Source: Oscillospiraceae bacterium (GTDB lineage: Bacteria > Bacillota > Clostridia > Oscillospirales > Oscillospiraceae). From it: a stretch of 50,107 bases of DNA. Below the pieces are notes generated by a model. The model was not told the DNA's origin and searched no databases. It was given only the letters and a program-made list of their open reading frames with translations. This document shows, piece by piece, positions 33,513 through 42,487 of this stretch (position 1 is the first letter of the stretch; every line of letters begins with the position of its first letter). The stretch spans positions 1-50,107 of the forward strand of contig CACZPK010000148.1 of NCBI GenBank assembly GCA_902783035.1, written 5' to 3'. Position numbers and translations under genes: made by a program.

Positions 33513-36500
33513 CTATCGCGCCGCAGGCCCATTGAGCACGCGGGTCACAAAGCGCTGCATCATGCAGGCCGCCTCGGCCCTTGTGAATCCGTTTCGCGCA
33601 TCCAGACGATCTTCGGAGGCAGTCAGCACGCCCGCGCCGACCGCCCACGCCACCGCATCACGGGCACGGCCGGAAATATCCCGTGCGTCCGCAAAACCGC
33701 GCAGGTCTGCACGAACCGAAACGTCACAGCCGCACAGCTTCGCATAGAGGAAAAGCATCCGGGCAAAGTCTTCCCGCGAGATGCCGCGCCCGCCGTCAAA
33801 GGTACCGCCGCCCTCCAGCAGTCCGGCTGCGTTTGCCCACGCGGCTGCGCCCTCATACCATGTGCCCGCCGTATCCGCGAACGCCGTGTTCTCCGGCACG
33901 GCGGCGCCGCTCAGGTTCAGCAGGACACGCGCCGCCATCGCGCGGCTGAACGCCACATCGGAGCAAAAACGCTCCCCGTCCATGCCGTTGAAGATCCCTC
34001 GCGCGGCGGTGAAGCGCACGGCGTCCTCCGCCCATGCGGGAATGTCGTCGGCAAAATGCCGTGTGCGGTCAACCAGACGGATCAGGCTGCTCCGCTCCAG
34101 CGTCAGCATCATGCCGTCCGCCCCCGGCGCGCAGTCGCGCAGGATTTCTTCGCTGTCATCGTCATGGACAAGGCAGGCAACGATACCGCTGTGACACGTC
34201 TCCGCCGGGATCTCCACGCGCACGGGAGCGGCAGTGTCCTCCGGCAGAGCGATCCAAACCGGGACCGTGCCCGCGGCATCTGCGGCAGGCAGCGTCAGCA
34301 GCAGCGCAACCGGCTCTCCGTTTCTCGCCGCCCGCCGGATCGCCGCATCGCTGATTTCCGCCTCCGCCGTTGTCTGCACGCCATCGGCGTCCATTTCCAC
34401 ATAGCCCGTGCTGCCAAGGGCGTCGCGCACGGTCTCGGCGCTTGTGCCGTCCGGGAACAGTTCCCGCACGGTGGCGCTGCCGTCAGAGGACTCGGCGATC
34501 GCGACAACGGTACCGTCCGGTGCAGTCTCGACCCACGCCCGGGTGACAACGCCCGTCACGGGGTCGGTCGTGACGACCACTTCGACCGTCTCCGGCGGAA
34601 CGAAGTCCATGCCGAGGGCGGGCAATTGCGGCAAAGCCGATTTCAGCGGAGCGAGGCCCGGCGCAGCAGGCTGCGCCGCAAGCGCAGAACCCGAATCGGA
34701 CAGCTTGCTCCAATGGGCAAACAGCGGCGTATCCTCGTCAAAGGAGGCCGGCGCAAGCACACGCTCGCCTTGCTCTGTATACCAGCCGTCAAACCGCCAG
34801 AGCGCCCGTGTCGCAACGGGCAACGCGGCGAGCACGCCGTTTTCCGCTGTAACGCAGGCAGATACGCCCGCGCCAAGCGTACCGCCTTCCGGCGAAAAGA
34901 GCACTTTCAGCGGAGGCACAGGCTCAAAATCCGCCCGGACCGTCACATCCGTGCCGGGCATGGTAAAGTATCCGTTTCGGACGTGCAGTGCCGTTCCGTC
35001 GCTGCCGTACACCGTCCACGCGCGCAGACGGTATCCCGTATCGGGCACGGCGGTCAACGCGACCGTTTCGCCCATAGCCGCCGTGGAGCTGTCCGCATGC
35101 ACCGCCCCGTGCGCGGCAGACGCAACAGAAACGTTGCAGCGCAGCTGTGTCCAATGCGCGGTATAGGACAGGTCACCGCGCGTCCCGCGCGCCACCGTCA
35201 CAACGGCGGCGGGTTCGGCAACACCCGTTCCCGTCCATCCGGCAAACCGGTATCCGGGACGCACGGGCGTTTGCAATGCAAAGTCCGGCGTTTCAACCGT
35301 ATAGGTCGTCGGCCCGTTCGCCGTCCCGCCCGCCAGATCGCAGGCAATCGTATAGGTCTCCGGCATCCAGACGGCAGCGTAGTTTCGATCTCCCGTACTG
35401 CCGGGGCGCAGACGCACCTGCCGCGTAACAGCGTTCAGGCCGCTGCCCGTCCATCCGAGAAACACATACCCCGCACGCTCCGGCACGCGCAGCGTGAGAT
35501 CGCTCGACACATCGTAGGAAACGGGCGCGTCCGCAGGCAGCGTACCGCCGCCCAGCGTATAACGGATCGTGTAGGTTGCCCTCTGCCACAGGGCGTGGCA
35601 GACCGTATTGCCCAATACCGTCAGTGTGCCGTCCGCAAAAAGCGCATTTGCACCGTCAGACCAGCCGAGAAACTCCCAGCCCGGCTCAGTTGGGTCGGGT
35701 GGACGCGGAACCGTCTCCCGCAGTCCGCGCGTTACGGTCGGTATCGCCGTGACGCCATGTCCGCTCAGATCGAAGCCGACCGTGTATTGACCCGCTGCGG
35801 CATTCCGCCAGACCGCCTCAACGGAAACGTCGGCGGCGCCCATGGTAAAACGGCCGCCCGTTACCGCAACGCCGCCGGAGCGAACGAGCCAATGGTCAAA
35901 CACCTGTCCGGGCGGAGAAAGGCCGGAGGTCAGCGTCACCGCACCGCCCTCTGCCGCCTCACTCACATCGGCGGTGCCGCCGACAACCGTTACGCCGTGG
36001 CGCGGTGCGCCCCAGCGGGCCACAAGCGTTGTATCCGCCGCGATGGTATAGGTTGCGCCCGGGTGGCAGACGCCGCCGTGCAGCGACCAGCCGTCAAATG
36101 CCTGACGGAGCGGCGGCACAAAACCACAATCCGGCAGGACATACGCCTCACCCTGTGCAACCACCGCATCCGGCATGGTGCCGGAGCCGCCGTTCACGGC
36201 AAAGGATACCGTGCAGCGCGTGTCCTGCCAAAGCGCTGTCAGCGTCATATCACCGTTGACTGCGAGGCGCGTTGCCGCGGCATAGACGGTCCCGTCGGAA
36301 AGCCATCCGGCAAAGTGCCGGAACGCGGGCGGCGCAAAATCCGGCGCAGGCAGCGTATACATCGTACCCCGCGCCACGTCCACCGGCGGCATCACGCCCG
36401 CGCCGCCGCCCGCCGCAAAGCGCAGCCGGCAAAGAACGGGTTCCCACACCGGCAGCACATCCACGGACGCATACGGCGTAAAGCTCTCACTGGGAGCATA

Positions 36501-37607
36501 CTCCTCCCCGGCTACGCGCCATGCGCGAAAGCGCTTGTTCTCCGGTGCCGCAAGCCCCGCGACCTGCTCCGGCGCACGCAGGGAAACGGATGCACCGCCA
36601 CGCACCGTTTCGCGCAAAAGGGGTGCGCCGTCCGCCGCCGCGCGGTAGGACACGGCATATTCCGCACGGTCAAAACGCGCGTAGATGGTCGCGTCCGAGG
36701 CAGGCATTGCAAAATGCCCCTCCGCATCCACGCGCACCGACGCTCCCGTCGCGGCAGACACATACAAAGAACCCTCCCGCAGCCGGAACCCCGCGCAGGG
36801 CGAGACAGTCAACGCCACCTCCCGCCCACGCTCCAGCGCATCGAGCGACACGCCGGTACCCGCGTCGGCAGTGACGGTACCGTTGAGAAAAACACTGTAG
36901 GAGAGTTGATAGGTTTTGATCCGAAAATCGGCGGACACGCGCACATGATCCGCGGGCATGAGAAACGAGCCGTCCTCTGCAACGGGAACACTGCCTCCGC
37001 CCTCACGCGTCACGGTCAGCGCATGCAGCCGGTATTCGTTCGCGTCCAGCGCCGGCGTCGCGCTAAGTTGGACTCGCTGCCCCGCTTGAAGGCGGTATTT
37101 GCCGTCCGCCTCCGCCACAGCGGGCACGCCGTCGATGGCAACAACGGTCAGCGTGCCATGCGCGCAGGGCGCAAGCGTGACCGTGTAATCCGGCCGAACG
37201 GGTGAAAGCGTCACGCGGTAAGCGCCGTATCCGGCGGCATCCAGAACCGGCGCCGTGCCCGAAGCGTCTTTCACCAGATCGCCCGCGGCAATGGTGCCGG
37301 TCACGCGGAGCGGACGATAGCCATCGGCCAGCGCCGTGATGCGGTAGGTCGTCTCCAGCGCCACAGGAACCGCCGAACGATAGCAGCCGGAGGCAGAGTC
37401 ATAGGTCAGCGGAACCGCCGCGCTCTCGTCCGCCGCAGCAGGACAGATGGCAACGGACGCGCCAGCAACAGGGTCTCCGTCGGAGCCGCGCAGAACGACC
37501 TCCACAAAAGTCCCTGACACTGCCGCAGCTGCCGCCGCGCGTTGTCCCGCGCAAAGCGACAGCGCCAGCATCATTGCCAAAAGGCCCGCCCATAGTCCGC
37601 GCCGCAC
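33513..37607 (-). CDS. SLH-anchored protein with InlB-type (Listeria-Bacteroides) repeats
   Basis: The 1364-residue protein has a signal peptide (GLWAGLLAMMLALSLCAGQRAAAAA), a carboxypeptidase-regulatory-like module near residues 30-100, many InlB B-type repeats of about 70 residues (recognised by Y-x-F/V-x-GWxxxG and T-x-x-A-x-W, for example PGYRFAGWTGTG and YAAVW), and three C-terminal SLH domains ending at RVLNGPAAR. InlB repeats act as stalks or ligand-binding modules in adhesins. The GTG at 37607 with AAGGAGGG upstream is chosen over an in-frame start at 37745 that would place 46 uncharacteristic residues before the signal peptide. It converges on the other two SLH genes. Confidence 0.87.
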   Translation of the reverse strand: MRRGLWAGLLAMMLALSLCAGQRAAAAAAVSGTFVEVVLRGSDGDPVAGASVAICPAAADESAAVPLTYDSASGCYRSAVPVALETTYRITALADGYRPLRVTGTIAAGDLVKDASGTAPVLDAAGYGAYRVTLSPVRPDYTVTLAPCAHGTLTVVAIDGVPAVAEADGKYRLQAGQRVQLSATPALDANEYRLHALTVTREGGGSVPVAEDGSFLMPADHVRVSADFRIKTYQLSYSVFLNGTVTADAGTGVSLDALERGREVALTVSPCAGFRLREGSLYVSAATGASVRVDAEGHFAMPASDATIYARFDRAEYAVSYRAAADGAPLLRETVRGGASVSLRAPEQVAGLAAPENKRFRAWRVAGEEYAPSESFTPYASVDVLPVWEPVLCRLRFAAGGGAGVMPPVDVARGTMYTLPAPDFAPPAFRHFAGWLSDGTVYAAATRLAVNGDMTLTALWQDTRCTVSFAVNGGSGTMPDAVVAQGEAYVLPDCGFVPPLRQAFDGWSLHGGVCHPGATYTIAADTTLVARWGAPRHGVTVVGGTADVSEAAEGGAVTLTSGLSPPGQVFDHWLVRSGGVAVTGGRFTMGAADVSVEAVWRNAAAGQYTVGFDLSGHGVTAIPTVTRGLRETVPRPPDPTEPGWEFLGWSDGANALFADGTLTVLGNTVCHALWQRATYTIRYTLGGGTLPADAPVSYDVSSDLTLRVPERAGYVFLGWTGSGLNAVTRQVRLRPGSTGDRNYAAVWMPETYTIACDLAGGTANGPTTYTVETPDFALQTPVRPGYRFAGWTGTGVAEPAAVVTVARGTRGDLSYTAHWTQLRCNVSVASAAHGAVHADSSTAAMGETVALTAVPDTGYRLRAWTVYGSDGTALHVRNGYFTMPGTDVTVRADFEPVPPLKVLFSPEGGTLGAGVSACVTAENGVLAALPVATRALWRFDGWYTEQGERVLAPASFDEDTPLFAHWSKLSDSGSALAAQPAAPGLAPLKSALPQLPALGMDFVPPETVEVVVTTDPVTGVVTRAWVETAPDGTVVAIAESSDGSATVRELFPDGTSAETVRDALGSTGYVEMDADGVQTTAEAEISDAAIRRAARNGEPVALLLTLPAADAAGTVPVWIALPEDTAAPVRVEIPAETCHSGIVACLVHDDDSEEILRDCAPGADGMMLTLERSSLIRLVDRTRHFADDIPAWAEDAVRFTAARGIFNGMDGERFCSDVAFSRAMAARVLLNLSGAAVPENTAFADTAGTWYEGAAAWANAAGLLEGGGTFDGGRGISREDFARMLFLYAKLCGCDVSVRADLRGFADARDISGRARDAVAWAVGAGVLTASEDRLDARNGFTRAEAACMMQRFVTRVLNGPAAR

Positions 37608-37656
37608 GCCGATCCCTCCTTGAAAATGCGCCGCACTTCCTGTTGGTATTGTTTTG

Positions 37657-37685
37657 ATTTTACCACATTTTTCCAAATTATGCAA
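37657..37685 (-). promoter_or_regulatory. Sigma-A promoter of the InlB-repeat SLH gene
   Basis: TTGCAT (37685-37680), a 17-base spacer and TAAAAT (37662-37657) lie 50 bases before the GTG start. Confidence 0.7.
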
Positions 37686-37831
37686 CAAAGCAAACATAAA
37701 ATCAAACCCATCCCCAAAGGATGCAGCGCGTTTCGCGTCGGGCAAACGGCAGGAGAAGCAAAAATATGCTTGGAAACCACCCGGGTTCGTGGTAAGCTGT
37801 CAAAAAACGCAGAGCAGGAAGGAACACACGC

Positions 37832-38644
37832 ATGAAAACGGATCGTATCGTCACCGTCACAAATTTTGACGCGCCGGAGCTGGACGTCTACGCACGCCTT
37901 TCGGAGCGTGAACTGCTGCGGTACGATGAGCCGCTGGCCGGCCTGTTTATCGCCGAAAGCCCCAAGGTCATCGAGCGCGCGCTGGACGCCGGATACGAGC
38001 CGGTCTCTATGCTGCTGGAGCGGCGGCACATCGAGGGCGAGGCAAAACACATCCTTGAACGCTGCGCGGATGTGCCGGTCTATACCGCAGAGCTGAATGT
38101 ACTCACGCAACTGGTCGGATTTCAGCTCACGCGCGGCGTGCTCTGCGCCATGCGCCGCAAGAGCGAGCCGGTGCCGGAAACGGTCTGTGCAGCGGCGCGG
38201 CGCATCGTCGTGCTGGAGGATGTCATGAACCCGACAAATGTGGGTGCAATCTTTCGCAGCGCCGCGGCGCTTGGCATGGACGCGGTCTTGCTGACGGAGT
38301 CGTGCGCCGATCCGCTCTACCGCCGCGCCGTACGCGTAAGCATGGGGAACGTGTTTCTGATCCCGTGGACGCACGTCGGCGCGGATTGGAGCGCACATCT
38401 TCGCGCCATGGGTTTCCGCACCGCCGCAATGGCGCTGCGCGACGACGCACGCTCCGTGTCCGACCCGCTGCTCACGGCGGAAGAACGTCTTGCCGTGGTA
38501 CTCGGCACGGAGGGCGACGGGCTTGCGGCGCGCACGATTGCAGACTGCGATTACACGGTGCGCATCCCGATGGCGCACGGCGTCGATTCGCTCAACGTTG
38601 CCGCCGCCAGCGCCGTGGCATTTTGGGAATTGGGAAAGCGCTGA
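37832..38644 (+). CDS. SpoU/TrmH-family RNA 2'-O-methyltransferase
   Basis: The 270-residue protein has an N-terminal RNA-binding substrate domain (about 1-105) and a SPOUT methyltransferase domain with its three motifs: NPTNVGAIFRSAAALG, VVLGTEGDGL and IPMAHGVDSLNVAAASAVAFWE. It should transfer a methyl group from S-adenosylmethionine to a ribose in tRNA or rRNA; the exact nucleotide cannot be told. The ATG is preceded by AGGAAGGAA. It is a single gene with a terminator after it, unrelated in role to its neighbours. Confidence 0.93.
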   Translation: MKTDRIVTVTNFDAPELDVYARLSERELLRYDEPLAGLFIAESPKVIERALDAGYEPVSMLLERRHIEGEAKHILERCADVPVYTAELNVLTQLVGFQLTRGVLCAMRRKSEPVPETVCAAARRIVVLEDVMNPTNVGAIFRSAAALGMDAVLLTESCADPLYRRAVRVSMGNVFLIPWTHVGADWSAHLRAMGFRTAAMALRDDARSVSDPLLTAEERLAVVLGTEGDGLAARTIADCDYTVRIPMAHGVDSLNVAAASAVAFWELGKR

Positions 38645-38649
38645 GCAGC

Positions 38650-38690
38650 AAAAAAGGCATCGTCCTGCGACGCGGGGCGATGCCTTTTTT
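38650..38690. terminator. Bidirectional terminator between the methyltransferase and the metal ATPase
   Basis: AAAAAAGGCATCG (38650-38662) pairs with CGATGCCTTTTTT (38678-38690). The A and T runs serve both strands. Confidence 0.9.
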
Positions 38691-38698
38691 ATGATGAT

Positions 38699-40579
38699 TT
38701 ACTTTTTCCCTTTCGGCAGCTTCAGGCAGCGCATGGAGTTGAGTACCGCCAGCACCGTGACGCCCACGTCGCCAAACACCGCCAGCCACATCGTCGCGTA
38801 GCCCAGCGCGCCGAACACCAGCACGAGAAATTTGACAATCAGCGCAAACCAGACGTTTTCCCGCACGATGCGCATGGTCTTGCGCCCGATATGTACCGTA
38901 ACGGCGAGTTTGCGCACATCGTCGTCCATCAGCACGATGTCCGCCGCCTCGATGGCGGCATCCGAGCCGAGCGAGCCCATCGCGATGCCAACGTCCGCAC
39001 GCATGAGCGCGGGCGCGTCATTGATGCCGTCGCCCACAAAGGCGACCTTACTCCTGCCGTTTATCCGCTTGATGATGGTCTCAAGCTGTGTGACCTTGTC
39101 GGCGGGCAGCAATTCGGAATACGCCTTGTCGATGCCGAGGTCGGCGGCGATATCCTGTGCCAGATCGTCGCGGTCACCCGTAAGCATGATCGTCTGCCGC
39201 ACGCCCGCCGCCTTGAGGTCGCGGATGGCGTCCGCGGAGCCGGTCTTGAGGGCGTCCGCAATGATGAAGCAGCCCAGAAACCGTCCGTCGTGCGCGACAT
39301 AGACCACCGTGCCGTGTTCTTTACAGGGTTCATAGGCAACGCTGTAGCGTTCCAGCAGCTTGCCGTTGCCCGCCAACAGCTCCAACCCGTCCCAGACGCC
39401 GCGGATGCCGTAACCGGCGATCTCCGTCATGTCGGTCAGGCGCGTCAGGTCGGGTTCTTCGGCGTAGACCGCGCGCACGGACTTTGCGATGGGATGGTTG
39501 GACAGGGATTCGGCATAGGCGGCGGCGATAATCAGCTCGTCCGTCCGCACACCCTCGGCAGGCAGGAATCGGGTTACCTTGAACTCGCCCTTGGTCAGCG
39601 TACCGGTCTTGTCGAACACCATCGTGCCGCAGTCAGCGACGGCTTCCAGATAGTCGCCGCCCTTGACCAGCACACCGATGCGCGACGCCGCGCCGATCCC
39701 GCCGAAAAAGCCCAGCGGCACCGAGATCACCAGCGCGCAGGGACACGAAACGATCAGGAACACACAGGCGCGCTGGACCCAGCCGCCAAAAGGCTGCCCC
39801 AGCATCAGTGGCGGCACCAGCGCCAGCAGCAGCGCGCCGATGGTCACGGCAGGGGTATAGATCCGTGCAAAGCGCGTGATGAATTTCTCCAGCCGCGCCT
39901 TCTTTTCACTGGCGTTCTCCACCAGGTCGAGGATCTTCGCCACCGTGGAATCCTCGTACGCCTTCGTCGTGCGGACGCGGAGCGTCCCCTCTCCGTTGAC
40001 ACAGCCGCTGTAGAGCGCATCGCCCTCGGATGCGCGGCGCGGCACCGCCTCGCCCGTCAGCGCCGAGGTATCGACAAAGCTCTCGCCCGTGAGCACCACG
40101 CCGTCGATCGGGACACGCTCGCCGGGCTTGATGACAATAACGCTGCCGACCTCCACATCATCGGGATCGACGCTGTGCACCCCGGTTTTTGTTTCCAGAT
40201 TTGCGTACTCCGGCGCAATGCTCATCATCTCGCCGATGGAGGTGCGGGCACGGCCCACGGCGACGCTCTGGAACAGCTCGCCCACCTGATAAAGCAGCAT
40301 CACCGCCGTGGCCTCGGGATACTCCCCGATGGCAAACGCGGCAACGGTGGCCACCGTCATCAGAAAGCTCTCGTCAAACGCCTGCCCGTGAATAAAGTTG
40401 CCCCACGCCTTTTGCATCACGTCGTAGCCCACAACCAGATACGGGATCACATAAAGCGCAAGGTGCAGTGCGTACGGGAGCGAGGGCGGCAGCACAAAGC
40501 GCTCGGTGACAAACACCGCCGCATAGAGCGCAGCCGCCGCGATGATGCGTGCGCGCACCAATTCCTGTTTTGCGGTCAT
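38699..40579 (-). CDS. P1B-type zinc/cadmium/lead efflux ATPase (ZntA/CadA-like)
   Basis: The 626-residue pump has the full P-type ATPase order: TGEAVP (175-180), the metal-site helix SCPCALVISVP with Cys279-Pro-Cys281, the phosphorylated Asp323 in DKTGTLTKG, an HP motif (SNHPIAKS) and the hinge GDGINDAPALMRAD. The CPC motif together with a conserved Asp in the last helix (FGDVGVTVLAVLNSMR) marks subgroup P1B-2 (Zn2+, Cd2+, Pb2+). There is no N-terminal HMA domain; instead a separate HMA protein is encoded just upstream, overlapping by ATGA. It uses ATP to export toxic metal across the membrane. Confidence 0.92.
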   Translation of the reverse strand: MTAKQELVRARIIAAAALYAAVFVTERFVLPPSLPYALHLALYVIPYLVVGYDVMQKAWGNFIHGQAFDESFLMTVATVAAFAIGEYPEATAVMLLYQVGELFQSVAVGRARTSIGEMMSIAPEYANLETKTGVHSVDPDDVEVGSVIVIKPGERVPIDGVVLTGESFVDTSALTGEAVPRRASEGDALYSGCVNGEGTLRVRTTKAYEDSTVAKILDLVENASEKKARLEKFITRFARIYTPAVTIGALLLALVPPLMLGQPFGGWVQRACVFLIVSCPCALVISVPLGFFGGIGAASRIGVLVKGGDYLEAVADCGTMVFDKTGTLTKGEFKVTRFLPAEGVRTDELIIAAAYAESLSNHPIAKSVRAVYAEEPDLTRLTDMTEIAGYGIRGVWDGLELLAGNGKLLERYSVAYEPCKEHGTVVYVAHDGRFLGCFIIADALKTGSADAIRDLKAAGVRQTIMLTGDRDDLAQDIAADLGIDKAYSELLPADKVTQLETIIKRINGRSKVAFVGDGINDAPALMRADVGIAMGSLGSDAAIEAADIVLMDDDVRKLAVTVHIGRKTMRIVRENVWFALIVKFLVLVFGALGYATMWLAVFGDVGVTVLAVLNSMRCLKLPKGKK

Positions 40580-40794
40580 TTTTCAGAGATGACGGTGTCC
40601 GGCTCGATCTGTCTGGTCTTTCGAACAACGGCGTCAAACACCTCGTCAAAGCGTTCGTCCGCGGCGGTAAGCGTCAGTTTCTGCGTCATAAAATTGACCG
40701 AGATTTCCTCCACGCCGTCCAGCTTCGCGAGCGCATTCTGGAGCTTCTGCGCGCAGTTTGCACAGTCCACCTCGCACTTGAATTTCTTTTTCAT
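40576..40794 (-). CDS. Heavy-metal-associated (HMA) domain protein
   Basis: The 72-residue protein is a single HMA domain, MKKKFKCEVDCANCAQKLQNALAKL, with metal ligands in CxxC (DCANCA). The remainder follows the beta-alpha-beta-beta-alpha-beta fold (GVEEISVNFMTQKLTLTA). It probably binds Zn2+/Cd2+ or hands metal to the ATPase whose start codon overlaps its stop (ATGA). GGGGGAA precedes the ATG. The open frame continues upstream without a stop into an ArsR-like remnant. Confidence 0.88.
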   Translation of the reverse strand: MKKKFKCEVDCANCAQKLQNALAKLDGVEEISVNFMTQKLTLTAADERFDEVFDAVVRKTRQIEPDTVISEK

Positions 40795-40914
40795 TGTCCG
40801 TTCCCCCTTACTCCCGGATATGCGCAAAGCCCGTTCCAAAACGGCGCGCACATGGTCGCCCGAAAGGGAATAGTAGACGACCTGCCCTCCTGAAACAATG
40901 GAACAATCATTCAA
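40795..40914 (-). pseudogene. Remnant of an ArsR/SmtB-type metal repressor (C-terminal piece only)
   Basis: The frame upstream of the HMA gene encodes VSGGQVVYYSLSGDHVRAVLERALRI, which matches the wing (G-x-x-V-Y-Y-S-L) and last helix of ArsR/SmtB repressors. The helix-turn-helix and the rest of the N-terminus are absent; a promoter begins directly before the fragment. It is in frame with the HMA gene, so it could be translated as a short fusion from a TTG at 40914, but a canonical SD-to-start pair is lacking. Loss of the repressor is the simplest reading. Confidence 0.55.
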
Positions 40915-40922
40915 CTGGACGC

Positions 40923-40951
40923 AGTATAAGAGGAAACCCCTTGTTTGTCAA
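40923..40951 (-). promoter_or_regulatory. Strong sigma-A promoter of the metal-efflux genes
   Basis: TTGACA (40951-40946), a 17-base spacer and TATACT (40928-40923) are almost consensus. The -35 overlaps an inverted repeat (40931-40943 with 40949-40960) that could be an operator or the terminator of the upstream germination gene. Confidence 0.85.
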
Positions 40952-41035
40952 GGGGTTCCTCCTTGCGATCCACCCCGCGCAGGTCATAGTCTTCGCCCCG
41001 TCCGCGGCGCGAAAACATCGCATGCGCCCGCCCGT

Positions 41036-42442
41036 TCAGGTGTTTTCACGGCTGATCGGTCGGCGGACGAGCAGCGCGTGCAGCGCGGCGCGGTCAAACG
41101 GCAGCAGCGGGTAAAGGTAGCTTTTTCCCGCAATGGGTTTGTTCGTCGCCAGCAGAGCAGCGATGATCGTGACGCCGAGCCCCAGTCCCAGCCAGTCCAG
41201 TGCGCCGACAAGGAGTAGCAGCATGAGGCGCAGCAGCTTGAACGCATAACCCAGTTCATAGCTCGGCTGGGCAAAGTTGGCAATGGCGACGAACGCCATG
41301 TACGCCAGCACCTCCGGCACAAGCCAGTGTGCCTGCACGGCAAAGTCGCCCAGCACCAGCGCGCCGATCATTGAAAACGAATTGGAAAATACGGGCGGCG
41401 TGTTGAGGGACGTGAGCTTGATGAGATCGACGATAAACTCCGCGAACAGCAGCTGCACCAGCAGCGGCACCTCATAATCCTCCGCGATGGCAAGGAAGTG
41501 CAGCGTCCCCTGCGTGGCGGCGGTTTTGACGAGCGCATACCATACGGGGGTGATGAACAGCGTAAGCAGAAAGACGGCGCAGCGCAGGATACGCAGATAG
41601 GAGCCGACGAGAGGCGGAAAATAGAAGTCGTTCGCCTCCTGCACGAAGTCGAAAAAGCTCGTCGGCAGGATCATCGCCGCCGGGGAATTGTCCACCAGCA
41701 AAATGACGCTGCCCTCCATGATGCAGGCGGTGGCAACGTCGGGACGCTCGGTGTAGCGGACATTGGGAAACGGATTCCACCACTGGGGTTTCATCATCGC
41801 CTCTGCGATGCTCTCCTGGCTCATGGCGACGGAGCGCACATCGATGGCGTCGAGCTTGCGCCGGATCTCCTCCAGCAGATCGCGATCGACCCTGTGCTCC
41901 AGATAGCACAGCGCCACGTCCGCACGGGAGCATTCGCTGATCTGGTGTCCCTCCAGCGTCAGGCGCGGATCACGGATACGGCGGCGCAGCAGCGCCGTGT
42001 TGACCGTCAGCGTTTCGATGAATCCGTCGTGCGCGCCGCGCAGCACTTTGCCGGACGACGGCTCCTCCACACCGCGCGCCGGATACTCCTTCGCGTCGAG
42101 AAGCGCGCAGGCGGCAAAGCCGTCGCACAGCAGCAGCGCCTTGCCGAGGAAAACGCCTGTGACGGCGGCGGACAGTTCGGTTTCGGTATTCACTTGCGCG
42201 AAGGTCACGTAGCGTTCGACAAACTCTTCCATCGTCTGCACCTCCACGGTGGACGGCACGGAGAGCAGATGCGCGAGGATGCGCTCCAGCACCGCACTGT
42301 CTCCGTAACCGTCGATGGCGTAGACGCGGCAGCGGCGCCGTCCGACATAGAGGTCGCGCGCCACGATGTCAAAGCTGCGTCCCACGCCCAGGAGCTTGTC
42401 GAGCCGCTGGGCATTGCGGGCATAGTCGTTTGTCAAAAGCAT
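41036..42442 (-). CDS. GerA/SpoVAF-family spore germination protein
   Basis: The 468-residue protein has the family's soluble N-terminal part (LGVGRSFDIVARDLYVGRRRCRVYAIDGY), the conserved block ESIAEAMMKPQWWNPFPNVRYTERPDVATACIMEGSVILLVDNSPAAMILPTSFFDF and four or five C-terminal membrane helices (for example LRILRCAVFLLTLFITPVWYALV). GerA-type A subunits sit in the spore inner membrane; SpoVAF modulates germination. No B or C subunit genes are adjacent, which favours SpoVAF over a complete GerA receptor. The ATG at 42442 has GGAGG seven bases upstream. Its SD lies in a hairpin and a sigma-G-like promoter overlaps that hairpin. Confidence 0.9.
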   Translation of the reverse strand: MLLTNDYARNAQRLDKLLGVGRSFDIVARDLYVGRRRCRVYAIDGYGDSAVLERILAHLLSVPSTVEVQTMEEFVERYVTFAQVNTETELSAAVTGVFLGKALLLCDGFAACALLDAKEYPARGVEEPSSGKVLRGAHDGFIETLTVNTALLRRRIRDPRLTLEGHQISECSRADVALCYLEHRVDRDLLEEIRRKLDAIDVRSVAMSQESIAEAMMKPQWWNPFPNVRYTERPDVATACIMEGSVILLVDNSPAAMILPTSFFDFVQEANDFYFPPLVGSYLRILRCAVFLLTLFITPVWYALVKTAATQGTLHFLAIAEDYEVPLLVQLLFAEFIVDLIKLTSLNTPPVFSNSFSMIGALVLGDFAVQAHWLVPEVLAYMAFVAIANFAQPSYELGYAFKLLRLMLLLLVGALDWLGLGLGVTIIAALLATNKPIAGKSYLYPLLPFDRAALHALLVRRPISRENT

Positions 42443-42448
42443 AAAAGC

Positions 42449-42487
42449 GCCTCCGGCATACCAGTTTTTCCTAGTATGACCGGAGGC
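42449..42487 (-). promoter_or_regulatory. Hairpin that hides the germination-gene SD
   Basis: 42449-42461 pairs with 42474-42487 (13 bp, one bulged base, 12-base loop). On the minus strand its 3' arm, GTATGCCGGAGGC, contains the GGAGG that serves the start at 42442. The arm is followed by GCTTTT, so it may also act as a weak terminator for the operon upstream, which ends eight bases before it. Confidence 0.7.

Noticed and set aside
33501-37205. A 1234-codon plus-strand frame opposite the InlB-repeat SLH gene.
   Set aside because: The product is Arg/His-rich without domains, begins inside the terminator palindrome, and the opposite strand encodes clear InlB repeats and SLH domains.
37741-37831. 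A promoter for the RNA methyltransferase (TTGGAA-N17-TAAGCT).
   Set aside because: The -10 matches the consensus at only three of six positions, so I do not list it as a feature.
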